Shown here: positions 16,297 to 25,893 of the stretch, piece by piece
Layout: every line of letters begins with the position of its first letter
Position numbering within the stretch: position 1 is the first letter of the stretch
Assembly (NCBI GenBank): GCA_016185205.1
Contig: JACPOA010000035.1
Location: 95,837-159,836, forward strand
Direction: 5' to 3'
DNA from: Hyphomicrobiales bacterium
GTDB lineage: Bacteria; Pseudomonadota; Alphaproteobacteria; Rhizobiales; Xanthobacteraceae
Length of the DNA: 64,000 nucleotides
Program-made: the position numbers and the translations under genes
The notes under the pieces: model-generated
Databases searched by the model: none
What the model saw: the letters and a program-made list of their open reading frames with translations, nothing else
Told to the model about the DNA's origin: nothing

Positions 16297-16809
16297 ATGA
16301 AGCGTGAATTCAAGCGGCAAATCGTCGATTTGCTGAACGAGCATCGTATCATGACGATCGCCACCAACCGGGAGGATGGCTGGCCGCAGGCGACCGTGGT
16401 CAGCTATGGCAATGACGGGCTGGTCATCTATTGCCTGATTTCCCGCGATAGCCAGAAATACGCCAATATCAAGCGCGATCCGCGGGTGTCGCTGGCTATC
16501 GCCAAGGACTATCCGCAGCCGCTGCAGATCAAGGGCCTGTCGATCGCCGCGACCGTCTCCGAGGTGACCGACAAAGGCGAGATCGAGCACGCCGCCGAGA
16601 TCATCCTGCACCGCTATCCCGAACATCGGGTGATGCCGCGCCCCGACCCGCAAGCGGTACCGACGCTACGGCTGACGCCCGAGATCGTCTCCATCCTCAA
16701 CTATTCGAAGGGCTTCGGGCACAGCGACCTCGTACGCGTCGGCGACGACGACCTGGCCGAATTCATCGAAGCGCGCCGTCATCATTGGGCGGGATTCCAC
16801 GCGGCCTAA
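16297..16809 (+). CDS. pyridoxamine 5'-phosphate oxidase-family (split-barrel flavin-binding) protein
   Basis: A 170-residue flavin-type split barrel. The core IMTIATNREDGWPQATVVSY and GLVIYCLISRDSQKYANIKR is the usual FMN-binding PNPOx-like pattern, followed by SLAIAKDYPQPLQIKGLSI. Substrate and cofactor (FMN, F420 or heme) cannot be told. I prefer the ATG at 16297, with AAGGAC seven bases upstream, over the in-frame TTG at 16279. It diverges from truA and converges with fmt. Confidence 0.82.
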   Translation: MKREFKRQIVDLLNEHRIMTIATNREDGWPQATVVSYGNDGLVIYCLISRDSQKYANIKRDPRVSLAIAKDYPQPLQIKGLSIAATVSEVTDKGEIEHAAEIILHRYPEHRVMPRPDPQAVPTLRLTPEIVSILNYSKGFGHSDLVRVGDDDLAEFIEARRHHWAGFHAA

Positions 16810-16812
16810 AGC

Positions 16813-17733
16813 TTATTGAACCTGTGCACCGGCCTTGATCGGCGTTCCGCGCAGGAAGTCTTCCGCCGCCATCGGCTGCTTGCCGGCACGCTGCACTTGC
16901 ATGAGCCGCACCGCGCCGTCGCCGCAGGCGACGGTCAGGCGGTCGTCGAGCACGCGGCCGGGCGCGCCGCTGTCCGTGGCCAGTATAGAGCGCAGCGCCT
17001 TGACCCGCACGCCGCCGAGCTCGAACCAGGCGCCGGGAAACGGCGACAGGCCGCGGATGTGGTCGTGTACCTGGCGCGCCGGCTTCGACCAATCGATCCG
17101 CGTTTCCTCCTTGGAAATCTTGGCGGCATAGCTGACGCCGGCATCCGGCTGCGGCGTGAAAGTGAGCGAGCCGCGCTCGAGCGCCGCCAAGGCGCGCGGC
17201 ATCAGATCGGCGCCGAGCCGCGCCAGCACGTCGTGCAGGTCGCCCGCCGTCATGTCGGCGCCTATCGCCACGCGCTCGGCCATCGCCATAGCGCCAGTAT
17301 CGAGGCCTTCGTCCATCCGCATGATGGTGACGCCGCTGGTCGCATCGCCGGCTATGATGGCGCGGTTGATCGGCGCCGCGCCGCGCCAGCGCGGCAGCAG
17401 CGAGGCGTGCACGTTGAAGCAGCCGAGCTTTGGCGCCTCTAGGATCGGCTTCGGCAGGATCAGGCCATAGGCCACCACCACCGCGGCATCGGCATTGTGC
17501 GCGCGGAAGGCGGCTTGCGTCTCCTCGCTCTTGAGCGACGCCGGCGTTGCGACCTTCAGTCCGAGGCGGCGCGCCTCGCGCTCGACCGGTGTACCCTGCA
17601 CATCCATGCCGCGGCCGGCGGGCTTGGGCGCGCGCGTATAGACGGCCGCGATCTCGTGCCCGGCGTTCGCGAGCGCGATGAGCGTCGGCACCGCGAAATC
17701 GGGCGTGCCCATGAAGATCAGGTGGAGGGGCAT
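16813..17733 (-). CDS. fmt: methionyl-tRNA formyltransferase
   Basis: Formylates initiator Met-tRNA with 10-formyltetrahydrofolate. The 306-residue protein has the formyltransferase domain with [12 protein letters not shown], the catalytic [18 protein letters not shown] (Asn, His) and [14 protein letters not shown] with the catalytic Asp, plus the C-terminal OB-like domain (about 205-300). In relatives def is the immediate upstream neighbour; here a vapBC pair separates them by about 0.8 kb. Confidence 0.97.
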   Translation of the reverse strand: MPLHLIFMGTPDFAVPTLIALANAGHEIAAVYTRAPKPAGRGMDVQGTPVEREARRLGLKVATPASLKSEETQAAFRAHNADAAVVVAYGLILPKPILEAPKLGCFNVHASLLPRWRGAAPINRAIIAGDATSGVTIMRMDEGLDTGAMAMAERVAIGADMTAGDLHDVLARLGADLMPRALAALERGSLTFTPQPDAGVSYAAKISKEETRIDWSKPARQVHDHIRGLSPFPGAWFELGGVRVKALRSILATDSGAPGRVLDDRLTVACGDGAVRLMQVQRAGKQPMAAEDFLRGTPIKAGAQVQ

Positions 17734-17748
17734 GGCGATGAGTGTCTC

Positions 17749-18180
17749 TCAACGTTCGATCGGTAGTTCGAACGGATTGATCAAATCAAGGTCGAGATCG
17801 GCGAAGTCGTTCGTGTCGCGCGTTGCCAGCATCAGGCCGTGAGTCAACGCAATTGCCGCAATCATAGCATCCACTGGCTCCATCCGCTTGCCGGACCGTT
17901 CTCGACGTGCTCCCACACGGCCAAAGACGGATGCGGCAGCGACGTCGAAAGAAAGAATTCGATCCTTGAAGCCGTCGACTTCAACCTGATTAATCAGTGC
18001 ATTCAAAAACTCTTTACGCCGTCCCGGTGGTAGTCGGTCAGCGCCAAAGTGCAATTCTGCAAGTACCGGGGTGCAAATAAAGAGTGAAGCTTCGTCTTGC
18101 GCATCCAACCAACTGCGCACGGTCCGGCTCGGTTGCGGTCGCCATAATTCCGAGACCACGTTTGTGTCGAGTAGGATCAA
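17749..18180 (-). CDS. PIN-domain toxin, VapC/FitB type
   Basis: A 143-residue PIN-domain ribonuclease toxin. It starts MILLDTNVVSELWRP (first Asp), has a central Glu in VLAELHFGADRLP, and late acidic residues in MEPVDAMIAAIA and LATRDTNDF, so the four-residue active site is intact. MILLDTNVVSE and LP.GRR are typical of FitB-like members. Its start overlaps the stop of the upstream antitoxin gene by 4 bases. It ends 15 bases before fmt and may therefore be co-transcribed with it. Confidence 0.92.
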   Translation of the reverse strand: MILLDTNVVSELWRPQPSRTVRSWLDAQDEASLFICTPVLAELHFGADRLPPGRRKEFLNALINQVEVDGFKDRILSFDVAAASVFGRVGARRERSGKRMEPVDAMIAAIALTHGLMLATRDTNDFADLDLDLINPFELPIER

Positions 18181-18422
18181 TCGAATTCAGGGGGCTTGGG
18201 AAAATCACCGCGATATTCAAATATAAAATCGTCGCCTCGATACTCGGCCGGCAATAGATTGAAAAGCCAAGTTCCCATCTTCTTCGGCGGCTGCGGTCCC
18301 CTCATGGCGTCGTCGAGCAACGTCTTCGCTTCCTCGGATAGGCTGCGGCCATGCTCGCGCGCGCGCTTCTCCAATGCGCGCTTGAGTTTGGGGTCGATCT
18401 TGCGGATCAGTAGGTCAGTCAT
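18177..18422 (-). CDS. VapB/FitA-type ribbon-helix-helix antitoxin
   Basis: An 81-residue antitoxin. Residues 1-45 are an RHH/Arc-like domain (TDLLIRKIDPKLKRALEKRA, then GRSLSEEAKTLLDDA), as in FitA. The C-terminal part (GDDFIFEYRGDFPKPPEFD) is acidic and would bind the PIN toxin. I use the ATG at 18422; the frame is open 15 codons further but without similarity. A pair of TGATATCA palindromes 16-32 bases upstream is the likely autoregulatory operator. Confidence 0.9.
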   Translation of the reverse strand: MTDLLIRKIDPKLKRALEKRAREHGRSLSEEAKTLLDDAMRGPQPPKKMGTWLFNLLPAEYRGDDFIFEYRGDFPKPPEFD

Positions 18423-18437
18423 GATAGATGCCAAATT

Positions 18438-18454
18438 TGATATCACTGATATCA
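18438..18454. promoter_or_regulatory. tandem TGATATCA operator in front of vapB
   Basis: Two perfect 8-base palindromes TGATATCA (18438-18445 and 18447-18454) separated by one base lie just before the RHH antitoxin gene. Repeated short palindromes with about 9-10 base spacing are what ribbon-helix-helix antitoxins usually bind, so autoregulation is likely. Confidence 0.65.
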
Positions 18455-18521
18455 TATGGCGGACCATTGGTCAACGAAACAAATAATTATTATTGATCAA
18501 TGGCTTAAAGTCTATACGACC

Positions 18522-19091
18522 TCACCCAATATGATGCGACGGCTCTTTGTCCTCGGACAGCGGCTTGGCGGGCTCGCCCTTCTTCGCCGCCTTCTTGAAT
18601 TTCTTCATCACCATGTCGCGCTTGAGCTTGGAGATGTAGTCGATGAACAGCACGCCGTTGGTGTGGTCGATCTCGTGCTGCAGGCAGGTGGCGAGCAGGC
18701 CGGAAGCCTCGATCTCCTGTGGCTTGCCATCGAGGTCGAGATATTTAACCTTCACCGCCGAAGACCGCTCGACCTCCTCGTAATATTCGGGGATCGACAG
18801 GCAGCCTTCCTCATACGTGGACTTTTCGGCCGAGATCCCGATCACTTCCGGATTGATGAAGACCAGCGGCTGCGGCGGGTCGTCCTTCTTGGCCAGATCC
18901 ATGGTAACCACGCGCTGTGCCACGCCGATCTGGATGGCGGCGAGCCCGATGCCGGGCGCTGCATACATGGTCTCGAACATATCCTCGACCAGCTTGCGCA
19001 GCGGCTTGTCGATCGCCTTCACCGGCTCGGATTTCAGCCGCAGCCGCTTGTCGGGGATGATGATGATGTCGCGGATCGCCATGGCGGCCAT
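18522..19091 (-). CDS. def: peptide deformylase
   Basis: Metal-dependent enzyme that removes the formyl group from nascent proteins. The 189-residue protein carries all three motifs: [12 protein letters not shown] (about 45-56), [13 protein letters not shown] (about 94-106) and [14 protein letters not shown] (about 138-151), with Cys and two His as metal ligands. The C terminus is Lys-rich and ends EPSHHIG. The start may be 19091 or the ATG at 19082 ([10 protein letters not shown]). It works with fmt, from which it is separated by vapBC. Confidence 0.96.
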   Translation of the reverse strand: MAAMAIRDIIIIPDKRLRLKSEPVKAIDKPLRKLVEDMFETMYAAPGIGLAAIQIGVAQRVVTMDLAKKDDPPQPLVFINPEVIGISAEKSTYEEGCLSIPEYYEEVERSSAVKVKYLDLDGKPQEIEASGLLATCLQHEIDHTNGVLFIDYISKLKRDMVMKKFKKAAKKGEPAKPLSEDKEPSHHIG

Positions 19092-19207
19092 GTAAGGGCA
19101 AGGCGCGGCGCGGTCAATGCGTGGCTTTCCGCTTGAGCCACCGGCGTTATCGCCCTACCGTTCGCCCTTCGTTCGCTCCACTTACCGAATCACGCTAGAA
19201 GCAGCGC

Positions 19208-20302
19208 ATGCTGGAAACCCTCATCATTGCCTTCGGTCTGATCCTCGCCGGCGGGCTCATCGCCATCATCGTACTGCTGCTGCGCCCGCGCGCGCCGGTG
19301 GCCGATCCGGCCGCCGAGCAGCGGCTGGCCGATCTCAACGCCCGCATCCAGGCCATGGGCGAGATGCTGGCCAGCGCGCAATCGCAATTGCAGCAGACCG
19401 TACACCAGCGGCTCGACGCGGTGACGCAGAATCTCGGCGAGTCGATGAAGACCTCGACCAAGAACACCAGCGACCATTTGCAGCAATTGCATGCGCGGCT
19501 GGCGGTGATCGACAGCGCGCAGAAGAACATCACCGATCTGGCCTCGACCGTGACGTCGCTGCAAAAGGTCTTCGACAACAAGCAGCGGCGCGGCGCCTTC
19601 GGCCAGGGCCGCATGGAAGCCATTGTTGCCGACGGACTGCCGCAGGGCGCCTACGAATTTCAGTTCACGCTGTCGAACAACTCGCGCCCCGATTGCTGCA
19701 TCCATATGCCGGACAACCGCCATCTCATCATCGACGCCAAATTCCCGCTGGAGGCGACAACCGCGCTGGAAAACGCCAAATCCGAAGATGAGCGGCTGCA
19801 GGCCACGCGCCAACTGCGGCAGAATCTGGGCAAGCATATTGATGATATTTCCGGGAAATATCTGATCAAGGGTGAGACGCAAGATGTCGCCTTTATGTTC
19901 ATCCCGTCGGAGTCCATGTTTGCCGAACTTTATGACGCGTTCGACGATGTCTTGCAGAAGGGCTACCGGGCCGGCGTGATCATCGTGTCGCCGTCTCTGC
20001 TGATGCTGGCGATTCAGGTTGTCCAGCAGATCCAGAAAGACGCTCGCATGCGCGAGGCGGCCGACAAAATTCTGAAAGAAGTCGCGCTCATGATCGAAGA
20101 TGTGCAGCGGCTTAAAGACCGCGTCGAGAATCTCGACAAACACTTCGGCAACGTCAACAAGGACATCGAGCAAATTGTCACGTCGGCCGAAAAAATACTG
20201 AGCCGCGGGGAGAAAATCCAAGGCGTTGATTTCAACGAAGAACCACCGACTGCACAGATCATCCCGGCGCCAATGACGCGCAAGCTCGGCGCGGGCGAAT
20301 AG
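19208..20302 (+). CDS. rmuC: DNA recombination protein RmuC
   Basis: A 364-residue RmuC-family protein, thought to limit DNA inversions at short inverted repeats. It has an N-terminal membrane anchor (about 3-24), a coiled-coil region (about 35-125) and the nuclease-like core with RRGAFGQGRMEAIVADGLP, HLIIDAKFPLEATTALENA and VAFMFIPSESMFAELYD. The Asp/Lys of DAKFP is a PD-(D/E)XK-like site. It diverges from def and runs into ampG with 3 bases between the genes. Confidence 0.94.
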   Translation: MLETLIIAFGLILAGGLIAIIVLLLRPRAPVADPAAEQRLADLNARIQAMGEMLASAQSQLQQTVHQRLDAVTQNLGESMKTSTKNTSDHLQQLHARLAVIDSAQKNITDLASTVTSLQKVFDNKQRRGAFGQGRMEAIVADGLPQGAYEFQFTLSNNSRPDCCIHMPDNRHLIIDAKFPLEATTALENAKSEDERLQATRQLRQNLGKHIDDISGKYLIKGETQDVAFMFIPSESMFAELYDAFDDVLQKGYRAGVIIVSPSLLMLAIQVVQQIQKDARMREAADKILKEVALMIEDVQRLKDRVENLDKHFGNVNKDIEQIVTSAEKILSRGEKIQGVDFNEEPPTAQIIPAPMTRKLGAGE

Positions 20303-20305
20303 CGC

Positions 20306-21646
20306 ATGACCGCCGCCCCTGACGCACCGGCGCGCCCATCCTTCCTCGACGCGCTTTCGGTCTATCTCAAGCCGCGCGTGCTGATCGTGATGTTCCTCGG
20401 CTTCTCGTCCGGGCTGCCCTTGGCGCTGTCGGGCTCGACGCTCGCCGTGTGGCTGACCGAACGCAATATCGACCTTGCCACCATCGGCCTGTTCTCACTG
20501 GTCGGCCTGCCCTACACCTTCAAATTCCTATGGGCGCCGCTGGTCGATGCGCTCGACGTACCGCTGCTGTCGCGGCTCTTGGGCCGGCGGCGCGGCTGGC
20601 TGGTGTTCACCCAATTGCTGCTGGTCGCGGCGATCGTCTTTCTCGGCTTCTGCGATCCGATTACATCCCTGCCCTTGATCGTCTTCGGCGCGGTTCTGGT
20701 GGCGACGGCGTCGGCGACGCAGGACATCGTGGTCGATGCCTTCCGCGTCGAGAGCCTGGAGACGAGCGAACAGGGCGCCGGCATGGCCGGCTATGTCGCC
20801 GCCTACCGGATCGGCATGCTCGCCTCCGGCGCCGGCGTGCTGATCCTGGTCGCCTGGCTGGAAAGCCGTGGCGTGGCGCGCGAGGCGGTCTGGATGTGGG
20901 GCTATGTCGGCGCAGCCGTTTGCATGATTGTGGGTATGGTAGCGACCCTGCTCGCCACCGAGCCGGATGCGCCGCCGCAAGCCGTCGATCACAGCCAGAA
21001 GCCGCTGCGGCGGCTGGCGGAAACCGCCACCGGCGCCTTCGGCGAGTTTCTCGCACGCGACGGCGCCATCGCCATTCTGCTGTTCGTGGTGCTGTACAAA
21101 TTCTGCGACGCTTTCGCCGGGGCGCTGACCGCGGCCTTTGTCATCAATATCGGCTTCGACAAGGCGACCTATGCCGCCGTGGTGAAAGGCGTAGGTCTTG
21201 CCGCCGCTTTGATCGGCGGATTTGCCGGCGGCTCCATGGTGCGTGCGCTGCCGCTGTCGACCAGCCTGTGGATCGGTGGATTTCTGCAGATGGCGTCGAA
21301 CCTGACGTTTTCCTGGCTCGCGGTCGTCGGCACCAGCGTCCCGGCGCTCACCGCCACCATCATCATCGAGAACTTCACCGGCGCCATCGGCACCGTGATC
21401 TTCGTCGCTTACCTGTCGGCGCTGTGCGGCGACCGCGCCCATACCGCTACGCAATTTGCGCTGCTCACCGCGCTGGCGGCCGTGGGCCGCACCACGCTCG
21501 CCTCCGGCGGCGGTTTCATCGCGGAGTATTCGGGCTGGGTGACGTTCTTTGTCATCACCGCCGTATCGGCAATTCCGAGCTTCCTGCTGCTGGCCTGGCT
21601 GCAGCGCAAAGGGCATTTCACGCAGTTTCTGACGAAGAAATCCTAA
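20306..21646 (+). CDS. ampG: AmpG-type muropeptide MFS transporter
   Basis: A 446-residue major facilitator with about twelve hydrophobic helices. The N-terminal part ([20 protein letters not shown], then [42 protein letters not shown]) is characteristic of AmpG, which imports anhydro-muropeptides for cell-wall recycling and beta-lactamase induction signalling. It starts 3 bases after rmuC and its stop overlaps the convergent recR stop. Confidence 0.9.
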   Translation: MTAAPDAPARPSFLDALSVYLKPRVLIVMFLGFSSGLPLALSGSTLAVWLTERNIDLATIGLFSLVGLPYTFKFLWAPLVDALDVPLLSRLLGRRRGWLVFTQLLLVAAIVFLGFCDPITSLPLIVFGAVLVATASATQDIVVDAFRVESLETSEQGAGMAGYVAAYRIGMLASGAGVLILVAWLESRGVAREAVWMWGYVGAAVCMIVGMVATLLATEPDAPPQAVDHSQKPLRRLAETATGAFGEFLARDGAIAILLFVVLYKFCDAFAGALTAAFVINIGFDKATYAAVVKGVGLAAALIGGFAGGSMVRALPLSTSLWIGGFLQMASNLTFSWLAVVGTSVPALTATIIIENFTGAIGTVIFVAYLSALCGDRAHTATQFALLTALAAVGRTTLASGGGFIAEYSGWVTFFVITAVSAIPSFLLLAWLQRKGHFTQFLTKKS

Positions 21647-22248
21647 AACAACGTCCGCTGCTTGATCGCCGCCGACAGCGTACCTTCGTCGAGATAGTCG
21701 AGCTCGCCGCCAACCGGCACGCCGTGCGCCAGCCGCGTCACCTTGACGTTGGCATCCTGCAGCAGCTCGGTGATGTAGTGCGCGGTGGTCTGGCCGTCGA
21801 CCGTGGCGTTGAGCGCCAGGATCAGCTCCTTCACCTCTGGGCCGTGCGCGCGCGCGATCAGCGCATCGATCGACAAGTCCTGCGGGCCGACGCCGTCGAG
21901 CGGCGACAGCGTGCCGCCGAGCACGTGATAGCGGCCGTTGACCGCGTTGGCGCGCTCGAGCGCCCACAGATCGGCGACGTCGGCCACCACCACGATGATC
22001 GATGGGTCGCGCCTGTTATCGGTGCAGACCGTGCAGGGATTTTGCGTATCGATATTGCCGCAGGTCTTGCAGATAACGATCTTCTCCATCGCGGTCTGCA
22101 AGGCCGACGCCAGCGGCGCCATCAGCAATTCGCGCTTCTTGATCAGATGCAGCGCGGCGCGCCGCGCCGAGCGCGGGCCGAGGCCTGGCAGCCGCGCCAG
22201 CAGCTGGATCAGGCGTTCGATCTCGGGTCCGGCGACGGCGGCAGGCAT
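21643..22248 (-). CDS. recR: recombination protein RecR
   Basis: RecFOR-pathway protein that helps load RecA. The 201-residue protein has the N-terminal helix-hairpin-helix ([20 protein letters not shown]), a zinc finger [16 protein letters not shown] (about 59-74), a Toprim domain starting [15 protein letters not shown] and a C-terminal Walker-like segment ([16 protein letters not shown]). It forms the usual dnaX-ybaB-recR operon; ybaB ends directly before it with no gap. Confidence 0.97.
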   Translation of the reverse strand: MPAAVAGPEIERLIQLLARLPGLGPRSARRAALHLIKKRELLMAPLASALQTAMEKIVICKTCGNIDTQNPCTVCTDNRRDPSIIVVVADVADLWALERANAVNGRYHVLGGTLSPLDGVGPQDLSIDALIARAHGPEVKELILALNATVDGQTTAHYITELLQDANVKVTRLAHGVPVGGELDYLDEGTLSAAIKQRTLF

Positions 22249-22569
22249 TTAAGTGAGGTTCATTCCCGGCGGCAGCGGCAGGCCGCCGGTCAGGCCCTTC
22301 ATTTTCTCCTGCATGACGGCTTCCGCCTTGCGGCGCGCATCGGCATGCGCGGCCACCAGCAGGTCCTCGAGGATTTCCTTTTCCGATGGCTTCATCAGCG
22401 AGTCGTCGACCTTGATGCCCTTGAGATCGCTCTTGGCGGTGAGCCGCACGCTCACCATGCCACCGCCGGCTGAGCCCTCGACCTCGATGGTGTCGAGCTC
22501 GGCCTGCAAGGCCTGCATCTTGGACTGCAATTGCGCGGCCTGTTTCATCAGGCCCATGAAATCGGCCAT
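22249..22569 (-). CDS. YbaB/EbfC-family nucleoid-associated protein
   Basis: A 106-residue DNA-binding protein with the family's helix-strand-helix: MGLMKQAAQLQSKMQALQAE at the N terminus, then VEGSAGGGMVSVRLTAKSDL, and LEDLLVAAHADARRKAEAVM. It lies between dnaX and recR, as in most bacteria. The stop is immediately followed by recR's start, so the two are probably coupled. Confidence 0.96.
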   Translation of the reverse strand: MADFMGLMKQAAQLQSKMQALQAELDTIEVEGSAGGGMVSVRLTAKSDLKGIKVDDSLMKPSEKEILEDLLVAAHADARRKAEAVMQEKMKGLTGGLPLPPGMNLT

Positions 22570-22572
22570 TGA

Positions 22573-24377
22573 TTAATCCTCGATTTCATCAGTGGGCGCG
22601 TCGGGCACCGCCTCCGGCGCATTCTGCGTCACGCCGACAATCTTGGCGCCCGGAAAACGGCTGAGCACCGCCTGCACCAGCGGATCGCTCTGCACGCCGA
22701 GTTCGATCTCGGCCTGCTTGGCCTCGGCTTGCGCGCGCATGGTCGGCGCGCCCTGTTCCTTCGACACCACCACGATCCAGCGCTTGCCGGTCCAGGCGGT
22801 GAGCTTGCGTTGCAGGTCGTGCACCAGCGTCTTGGGCGCGCTCGCCTCCATCGCGATCTCGAGCTGGCCGTCCTCGCAACGCACCAGCCTCACGTCGCGC
22901 TCCAGCGCCATCTTCATATTGATGTCGCGCTTGTCGGCGGCAGCGCGACCAGCTCCGCGAACGAGCCGATCGCCAGTGTCGGCGCCGGCTCCGGTTCATC
23001 GGCCCCGGCCACCGGATCGTCGGCCGGGCGCGGCGACACCGCGGCCGAAGAGCGCGACGAGCCGCGCGGCCCCTCGTAACGCGGCGCGAAATTCTGCGTT
23101 GCACTGGGCGCCGACGCCGGACCGCCATTGCCGGACGGCCGCGCCGGCGCGGCGCCGGTCTCGCCGAGCGAGCGGATCACTTCGTCGGGCGTCGGCAGAT
23201 CGGCGGCATAGGCGATGCGCACCAGCACCATCTCGGCGGCGGCCACCGGCCGGCCCGAGGCCTGCACCTCGCCGACGCCTTTGAGCAGCATCTGCCAGGT
23301 GCGCGACAGCACGCGGATCGAGAGTTGCGTGGCGAAATCGCGGCCGCGTTTGCGCTCGGCTTCCGACAGCGAGACGTCGTCGGAGACCTGCGGCACCACC
23401 TTCACGCGGGTGACGAAATGGGTGAACTCGGCGAGATCGCCGAGGATCACCGCCGGGTCGGCGCCGATGTCGTATTGCTCGCGCAACTCCTTGAGCGCGG
23501 CGGCAACGTCGCCCTTCATCAGCGCCTCGAACAGGTCGACCACGCGCACGCGGTCGGCCAGTCCCAGCATCTGCCGCACGTCTTCCGCCGCTACCTTCCC
23601 GGCCGCGTGGGCAATGGCCTGATCGAGCAGCGAGAGCGCATCGCGCACCGAGCCTTCCGCCGCGCGCGCGATCAAGGCCAGCGCGGCCGGCTCGATCTCG
23701 ATCCTCTCCTTATCGGCGATGCCGGCGAGATGCTTGACCAGCAGCGCGGCATCGACGCGGCGCAGATCGAAGCGCTGGCAACGCGACAGCACCGTCACCG
23801 GCACTTTGCGGATTTCGGTGGTGGCGAAAATGAACTTGGCGTGCGGCGGCGGCTCTTCCAGCGTCTTGAGCAGCGCGTTGAACGCCGCGCCCGACAGCAT
23901 GTGCACTTCGTCGAGGATGTACACTTTGTAGCGCGCGCTCATCGGCGCATAGCGGATGGCGTCGTTGATCTGGCGCACGTCCTCGACGCCGTTATGCGAG
24001 GCCGCGTCCATCTCCAGCACGTCGGGGTGGCGGCTCTCGATGATGGCCTGGCAGTGCACGCCCATCGCCGGCATGGCGATGGTAGGCTGGATTACCGAGC
24101 CGTCGGGCAATTCGTAATTGAGCGCGCGGGCGAGGATGCGCGCGGTCGTGGTCTTGCCGACCCCGCGCACGCCGGTGAGGATCCAGGCCTGCGGGATGCG
24201 GCCGCTCTCGAACGCATTCGAGATGGTGCGCACCATGGCATCCTGGCCGATCAGGTCGGGAAAGCTCGCCGGCCGGTATTTGCGCGCCAGCACGCGATAG
24301 CCGGTTCCCTCCGGCGTGTCGCCGAGGTCAAGGCCAAGATCGTGGCCTTGCTCGGTGGATTTCGCGGTTTCGCTCAT
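22573..24377 (-). CDS. dnaX: DNA polymerase III subunit gamma/tau, with a frameshift near the C-terminal domain
   Basis: Clamp-loader ATPase. From the ATG at 24377 (MSETAKSTEQG) the first frame gives 487 residues with KYRPASFPDLIGQDAMVRT, Walker A GVRGVGKTTTARIL, Walker B YILDEVHML, the arginine-finger region TVLSRCQRF and domain III, then stops at 22914 after SFAELVALPPTSATSI. The tau-specific end continues in the next frame, MKMALERDVRLVRCEDGQLE to the stop at 22573; one extra base near 22941 would join them as VALAADKRDINMKMAL. The stop and the inner ATG overlap as ATGA. The zinc-module cysteines of E. coli DnaX are mostly missing (GVHCQAI), which I believe is common in this group. Mutation, sequencing error or split gene remain possible. 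Confidence 0.88.
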
Positions 24378-24437
24378 CGTGCCATCCGACTGGCGGCCGC
24401 GCATGCTGCGCCGTTCGCTTCGATCGCGGAAATTGGT

Positions 24438-24532
24438 GGGAGGCTGACGAGCGACCCGAACCGCGCTCGTTAGGGCTGCTTCCTTCCGGACCTGACCCGG
24501 TTGGCGAGTGGCTCGTCCACCGCCAACCTCCC
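24438..24532 (-). ncRNA. ffs: signal recognition particle 4.5S RNA (small type)
   Basis: On the minus strand the hallmark domain IV sequence GGTCAGGTCCGGAAGGAAGC with AGCCCTAA is present (about 24473-24500). The ends pair as GGGAGG (24532-24527) with CCTCCC (24443-24438), and inner arms include GGACGAG with CTCGTC. The roughly 95-base length fits a small SRP RNA, the scaffold for Ffh. It lies just upstream of dnaX, its usual place in alphaproteobacteria. Exact ends are estimated from the base pairing. Confidence 0.93.
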
Positions 24533-24631
24533 GGGACCTATATCGGGCCATTGGGGGGAGAAAGCAAGCTGAGGGGCCGGCCTGTGGGTGGCCGGAATGA
24601 CGGGGGGAAATTTTCGCAATAGGGTTGAACA

Positions 24632-25054
24632 ATGGAATGGTCCCTCCACCCGCAGCTCGCTGCCGACACCACGCCGATCGGCGACCTGGCGCTGGCACGC
24701 GTGCTGCTGGCGAACGACGCCAATTATCCTTGGCTGATCCTGGTGCCGCGCCGACCCGGCCTCATCGAGCTGATCGACCTCGAGCCCAACGAACAGGTGC
24801 AGCTGCTGGGCGAAATCGACGCCGCCGCGCGCGCGCTCAAGGCGGTGACCGAATGCGAGAAGCTCAACATCGCGGCACTCGGCAATATCGTCGCGCAACT
24901 GCACGTGCATGTGGTGGCGCGCCGGCACAGCGACGTCGCCTGGCCGAAGCCGGTGTGGGGCGTTTGCCCGCCCATCGCCTACAATCCCACCGTGCGCGAC
25001 GGCCTGGTCGGCGCGCTCCGGCGCGGGCTTCAATTTAACAAGTCATCCGGCTAG
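24632..25054 (+). CDS. HIT-family protein
   Basis: A 140-residue histidine-triad hydrolase or transferase acting on nucleotide phosphodiester or phosphoramidate bonds. The triad is in QLHVHVVARRHSD (about 90-102), preceded by NYPWLILVPRRPGLIELIDL and NIAALGNIVAQ. This is the DUF-like proteobacterial HIT group rather than the FHIT or HINT types. It stands alone, divergent from the SRP RNA and dnaX, and is followed 30 bases later by the nitrilase-fold gene. Confidence 0.9.
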   Translation: MEWSLHPQLAADTTPIGDLALARVLLANDANYPWLILVPRRPGLIELIDLEPNEQVQLLGEIDAAARALKAVTECEKLNIAALGNIVAQLHVHVVARRHSDVAWPKPVWGVCPPIAYNPTVRDGLVGALRRGLQFNKSSG

Positions 25055-25084
25055 GCTGCCGCCCGTAACGCATGGAGCCCTTCA

Positions 25085-25843
25085 ATGACCTTTCGCATCG
25101 CCGTCGTGCAGCCGATTGCCAACCCGATCGAAGACGACGAAAAGAACGCCACTTTCGATCCGACCCCGCGGCTGGCGGAAGCCGCCGCCAAGCACGGCAT
25201 CAACGCGATCTACGGCACGCTCGAGCCGCTCAGCCACAACGAGGGCACCGCGCATAACCTGATCTGCATGGCCTATGGCGACGGCCGCCCGCCGGTCTCC
25301 TATCGCCGCACGCATCCGAACGGACCGTGGATCTATACAGGCGGCAAGTGGTGGGAATTCCAATATGTCGCCGGCAACGAGTTTCCGGTGTTCGACACGC
25401 GACAGGGCAAGGTGGGCCTCGCCATGTGCAGCGAGGTCTACATGCCGGAGGTCACGCGCGCGCTGGCGCTGCGCGGCGCCGAGCTGATCTTCATGCCGGC
25501 CGGCACCGACAAGGGCCGGCTGTGGGCGAGCTGGCGCAATCTGATCTGGTCGCGCGCGATCGAGAACCTGGCGATCGTGGTGACCACGCAGAACCTGTTC
25601 AACCATGCCGAGCGCGGGCTGGCCATGGTGGCGGCGCCCGAGGAAATATTGTTCGAGAGCACCGCCGCCGGCCTGTTCGTGGTGGATGTGAGCCTCGAGC
25701 GCGCGCGCGAGATGCGCGCCAGCAGCGACAGCGTCACCTCCTCCGCCAATTTCGGCGCCAAGCAGGGCGTGCTGGGGTCGCAATGGCAGCGGCCGGAATT
25801 GCGCGCGACCATGTATCCACGGCCCGGCGAGGCGGCGGAGTAG
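25085..25843 (+). CDS. carbon-nitrogen hydrolase (nitrilase) fold protein lacking the catalytic Glu region
   Basis: A 252-residue nitrilase-superfamily protein. It begins MTFRIAVVQPIANPIEDDEK and has the nucleophile region VGLAMCSEVYMPEVTRALAL (Cys at about 119), MPAGTDKGRLW and SRAIENLAIVVTTQNLF. Between DDEKN and ATFDPTPRLAEAAAKHG, where family members carry the strand with the catalytic Glu (FPE), about 35 residues are absent without a frame break. At the usual catalytic Lys position (YRKTHP-like) there is Arg (YRRTHP). It is thus either inactive or altered in chemistry. Members cut nitriles or amides; the substrate here is unknown. Confidence 0.75.
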   Translation: MTFRIAVVQPIANPIEDDEKNATFDPTPRLAEAAAKHGINAIYGTLEPLSHNEGTAHNLICMAYGDGRPPVSYRRTHPNGPWIYTGGKWWEFQYVAGNEFPVFDTRQGKVGLAMCSEVYMPEVTRALALRGAELIFMPAGTDKGRLWASWRNLIWSRAIENLAIVVTTQNLFNHAERGLAMVAAPEEILFESTAAGLFVVDVSLERAREMRASSDSVTSSANFGAKQGVLGSQWQRPELRATMYPRPGEAAE

Positions 25844-25893
25844 TCGTTCGCCCGCATTGCACTCACCCGTTCGCCGTGCGACTTTCGGTGCCG

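Noticed and set aside
20528..21967. 479-codon minus-strand frame opposite ampG, and a 674-codon plus-strand frame across ampG, recR and ybaB
   Set aside because: Both have Arg/His/Gly-biased composition and cover verified genes in other frames, so they are artefacts of high GC.
22573..22950. Programmed frameshift in dnaX of the E. coli type
   Set aside because: No A-rich slippery heptamer or downstream hairpin is visible at the switch and the product geometry is reversed (the short form in frame 0 lacks only the far C terminus). A lost base is simpler.
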